Positions 11,148 to 13,454 of a stretch of DNA of 13,454 bases are shown here, piece by piece (within the stretch, counting starts at the first letter, position 1; each line of letters begins with the position of its first letter). This DNA comes from Candidatus Niyogiibacteriota bacterium (lineage in GTDB: Bacteria > Patescibacteriota > Minisyncoccia > HO2-45-28). Both the position numbers and the translations under genes were made by a program. The notes under the pieces were generated by a model, which saw only the letters and a list, made by a program, of their open reading frames with translations, searched no databases and had not been told where the DNA came from. The stretch is taken from the NCBI GenBank assembly GCA_016177385.1, contig JACOVJ010000015.1:1-13454 (forward strand), read 5' to 3'.

Positions 11148-12545
11148 TCACGAAGTGAAGCGGGAATTATCTAGCAAACTACGTAGACAAGGTGTATTTT
11201 CTAGCACTACATCGAATGTTATCCCGGAAGCATCTGCGCTAATAACTGGTCCAATAGTAATGCCGCTCCCTGGAACAGTAAAACGTTGGCTCACATCCAG
11301 AGAGGCCTTATTAGAATCGTTAAGATCGCCGAACCCAGACTGTGGACTAAAATCTAAAAGATTCGATATATATCTACTTGTAATGAGACCGATGGTCTCC
11401 TCCACAACAGCTTTCCAATTCACGAGTAAGCCTCGTGTATTTGAAACATAGAGTGGATTATTAAGTGATGCGTCAAAACCCAACGGTTGTCTGTATTCCA
11501 AATAAACCGGGTAAATTTCACGCCCCGGTACTTTAATCTTTGCAGCTCGAAAGCCGCTGCTACTTTCATAAGGAGATAAAGTGTATCTGCCTGATGAAAC
11601 GATAGTAAGTAGCGACGAGGAGTCAAACCAGTTAAGAAATTCTTTAAAAATCGCATTGAAATGTAAAGCGGCAGCGCCGTGCCCCATTAAATCAAATTGA
11701 TTTCTACCTTCCTCCCCGCAATTTTTCCCAACATCGAAAGTACTACCTGCATCACAGCCCCATAGCATGGCGTGGTTCAGCCCTAAACCGTGGCCTAGCT
11801 CGTGAGCAACCATATCATCAAACTCCGTCCAACTAAAAGGATATCTGTAGGAATTTAAATAAGTTCGAGCACTAACGCCAAGCTGTGACAATTGGTACGA
11901 TACGCCTTTAATTTGGAGTTGCTGAATACCTGCGCCGCTAGACATAGTCATACAGGGATGATTATAAACCAATAGAAGATGCCGATAATTAGAGGGGTCG
12001 ATGCCGCTATTGATGATGAAATCTTGAATTTCAGCCTCGCCAGCATTTGGATACATGCATGTTCCCCCTGGATCTCCTTCTCGGGATAAAGTATGCCACC
12101 CTGACACATTGCCGCCTAGCATTGCTTTGCCGTATGACTGTTCCTGATAAAATTTTTGTACCTGACCACCAAAAATCAACGCTTCGGCTTGTTCCTTCGA
12201 AAATGGCTCCGATGGAGAATCTTGAAAATTTAAAAGAACTACTAATATCTTAATAGTTGATACCGCTAGGGATGGAGTGGGCGTAGTAGAAGGCGCGGTT
12301 ACGGTAGTGGGAGCGACGGTAATGGTGGTTTTTGTTAAATTACAACTTTCCTGACCAGCTGCCCCTACGCAATTCCACTGATATGCGAGATCTGTGTCAA
12401 CAATGTCTTGAAATGTGCCGGTAGTGCAAGAATCTTTGGCCGCTGCACAAGTGCCGCGAATTAACAGAGGTCCACTGATATGCGAGATCTGTGTCAACAA
12501 TGTCTTGAAATGTGCCGGTAGTGCAAGAATCTTTGGCCGCTGCAC
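11148..12545 (-). pseudogene. gametolysin-like (M11-type) secreted metalloprotease, disrupted
   Basis: The 465-codon frame encodes a zinc metzincin. HELGHGLGLNH (248-258 of the frame) supplies the HExxHxxGxxH zinc ligands and the catalytic Glu, and FDLMGHG (284-290) is the Met-turn. The following HFNAIFKEFLNW resembles gametolysin-family proteins. Before the catalytic domain come a Cys-containing segment, TCAAAKDSCTTGTFQDIVDT to YQWNCVG (32-61), of a type common in surface proteins of these bacteria, and a Thr/Pro linker (72-94). The first 25 or so residues come from the out-of-frame copy of the 97-bp duplication, so the given start is artificial. It lacks its own signal peptide, which probably lies in the DUF5667 ORF upstream, and ends at an in-frame TGA. 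As written it is broken at both ends. Confidence 0.75.
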
Positions 12546-12567
12546 AAGTGCCGCGAATTAACAGAGG
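12374..12567. repeat. perfect 97-bp tandem duplication
   Basis: 12374-12470 and 12471-12567 are identical over all 97 bases, with no spacer. As 97 is not a multiple of three, the copies are read in different frames. The unit covers the Cys-rich TCAAAKDSC...DLAYQW segment. The perfect identity means it is recent or an assembly artefact at a contig join. Confidence 0.97.
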
Positions 12568-12931
12568 CTGTCACACGCTCCTGCAACGCTTTGGCGTTCT
12601 TATCGTCTGAAATTACCGAAATACTGGTTTTCGCTAAGCGAAAATTTCTTTCGTAGCCCGTCATCGCGCGAATAAGATTTTCCGATTTATTGTTTGCAAT
12701 TAAAATTCGCACTTCTTCGGTTTTTTCTTCCATATACCGAAGTGTTTTTTCGGCTTTCTTCTCGGAATTAAAAGTAAGAAAAAGGCCGATGCGTTCAAAT
12801 AGCGTATCAAAAAAATAAAACGGGCTGTCCGGAGTGATGCCGGCGCTTGAAGCAGCAAATACAGGCCCCGAAATTACAAATAAAAAAATGAGGGCTGAAA
12901 GAAATTCGAATTTTACCCTGTTATTTCTCAT
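12494..12931 (-). CDS. secreted DUF5667-like protein, 3' end shifted out of frame
   Basis: The ORF starts MRNNRVKFEF with a clear signal peptide (hydrophobic SALIFLFVISGPVFA, cleavage probably after residue 26). Then comes ITPDSPFYFFDTLFERIGLF (about 32-51) and EKKAEKTLRYMEEKTEEVR, the start of a DUF5667-like helical domain that is common in secreted proteins of these genomes and of unknown function. About residues 1-121 look genuine. The last 24 (VNSRHLCSG...) are read from the 97-bp repeat in the wrong frame and end at a chance TGA. ATG 12931 lies 7 nt after the nuclease stop, so the two may be co-transcribed. Probably it was once the N-terminal part of the protease gene, though a truncated separate gene joined by chance is possible. 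Confidence 0.65.
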   Translation of the reverse strand: MRNNRVKFEFLSALIFLFVISGPVFAASSAGITPDSPFYFFDTLFERIGLFLTFNSEKKAEKTLRYMEEKTEEVRILIANNKSENLIRAMTGYERNFRLAKTSISVISDDKNAKALQERVTASVNSRHLCSGQRFLHYRHISRHC

Positions 12932-12938
12932 CTTATTT

Positions 12939-13454
12939 TTATTTTAACTCAAATCCCTCCCCGTATCGAGGCGCATGGGCGTTCACGCCCAAGTAATCGC
13001 GCAGACGCTGGACCAGGAAAAGTGCGGCTGCCGGCTCGCCCTGCACCGCGAACACTTTTTTGAGCGTATCCGCAGAGTGACGCACGAACTCCACAAGTCC
13101 ATCGCGGTCGGGATGCGCGGAATACCCCTGAATGGTTTCCACGCGCGCTTTCACCGGAACGTCCTCGCCGAAGATGCGCACGCTCTTTGCGCCGTCCTGC
13201 AACGCTCGGCCCCGCGAACCCGCGGCTTGGTACCCAATGAGCAGCAGCGCCGAATTCGGGTCTGAAAGATACCGTTTTTCGTGGTGCAAAATACGCCCGC
13301 CCGTGGACATGCCCGAACCCGCGATCACGGCTTTTGGAGGGGGCACATCATTGATGGCTTTGGATTCCTCGGCGGTCGGCGTGAATTTCAGGCGCGGGAA
13401 TTTAAAGACCTCGTCGCCCGATTTTAAAATATGATGCGCCTCCTGATTGTAATA
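12939..13454 (-). CDS. MBL-fold/beta-CASP RNA nuclease (CPSF/Ysh1-like), partial
   Basis: The frame runs off the window, so only the last 171 residues are present, without the catalytic HxHxDH motif. What is seen is the beta-CASP half: VIAGSGMSTGGRILHHEKRY (the GGR...HH region), LLLIGYQAAGSRGRALQDG and VETIQGYSAHPDRDGLVEFV, whose His is the last metal ligand (motif C). Proteins of this type are exo- or endonucleases acting on RNA. The end is AHAPRYGEGFELK with TAA at 12939. A diverged copy of this end lies at 10750-10791. The DUF5667 ORF follows after 7 nt. Confidence 0.93.
   Translation of the reverse strand, partial: YYNQEAHHILKSGDEVFKFPRLKFTPTAEESKAINDVPPPKAVIAGSGMSTGGRILHHEKRYLSDPNSALLLIGYQAAGSRGRALQDGAKSVRIFGEDVPVKARVETIQGYSAHPDRDGLVEFVRHSADTLKKVFAVQGEPAAALFLVQRLRDYLGVNAHAPRYGEGFELK
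12941..12980 (-). repeat. direct repeat, insertion side 2 (nuclease 3' end)
   Basis: Partner of 10752-10791, lying within the last codons of the intact nuclease gene. 34 of 40 bases agree. Confidence 0.65.

Larger units (their letters stand above)
10792..12940. mobile_element. probable inserted segment carrying the broken protease gene
   Basis: The segment is bounded by the 40-bp direct repeats derived from the end of the nuclease gene. Its base composition differs from its surroundings: I count 25 G/C in 60 bases at 11581-11640 against 36 in 60 at 9661-9720. It holds the DUF5667 and metzincin parts only; no integrase or transposase is visible. It could be a cargo remnant of an element targeting gene 3' ends, or the result of recombination between two nuclease paralogues. 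Confidence 0.4.

Noticed and set aside
11148..11150. Genome-wide UGA recoding
   Set aside because: purF, the ZIP gene, MgtC and the permease all end at TGA at the expected family length, so TGA is a normal stop here.
1..13454. tRNA, rRNA, tmRNA, RNase P RNA, SRP RNA or CRISPR array
   Set aside because: I looked in every intergenic gap and saw no T-loop/anticodon pattern, no conserved RNA motifs, and no regularly spaced repeats; the only tandem repeat is the 97-bp pair.

Overview
The window looks like a chromosomal piece of a candidate-phyla-radiation (Patescibacteria, probably Parcubacteria-like) genome. The signs are small tightly packed genes with few strong Shine-Dalgarno sites, a PHP-domain PolX, a DUF5667-type secreted protein, an NMD3/BCAM0308-like protein, and many long palindromes between genes. 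TGA ends several intact genes (purF, ZIP transporter, permease, MgtC), so the standard bacterial code applies. The lineage is my inference from gene content; no rRNA is present.

Layout. 1-122: a possible 37-aa minus-strand gene diverging from infC. 223-1485 (+): infC-rpmI-rplT, where infC appears to start at a non-canonical AUC codon behind a strong SD and its own promoter, and a 160-nt cruciform-like element separates infC from rpmI. 1485-1629: a second large palindrome between convergent rplT and a ZIP metal transporter (-). 2391-2515: palindrome and terminator, then purF (-). A perfect 20-bp hairpin sits between divergent purF and apt (+). Two terminator-like hairpins follow apt, then polX (-). 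6573-7239 holds no intact gene: an orphan minus-strand terminator with a structured, possibly transcribed region, a small frameshifted gene, a promoter and a palindrome. 7240-10526 (-): a compact five-gene run, SLOG/LOG-like protein, MgtC/SapB, amino-acid permease, 2-Cys peroxiredoxin, NMD3/BCAM0308-like protein. 10537-10740: another large palindrome.

10750-12940 is the accessory region. An AT-richer, broken gene for a secreted, gametolysin-like (M11-type) metzincin carries a 97-bp perfect tandem duplication, a frameshift and an in-frame TGA. It lies directly behind a beta-CASP/MBL nuclease gene (12939 to the window end), and its far side carries a diverged copy of the last 13 codons of that nuclease gene. 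This is what an insertion at the 3' end of the nuclease gene, with duplication of that end, would leave.

Functionally, the window combines translation initiation and ribosome assembly (IF3, L35, L20), PRPP-dependent purine metabolism (PurF, Apt), DNA repair (PolX), metal and amino-acid transport, and peroxide defence. The most unusual content is the series of structured palindromes, four of which share CCCCG/CGGGG arm ends and which repeatedly abut promoters, starts or stops; the IF3 start; and the 3'-end-targeted insertion.
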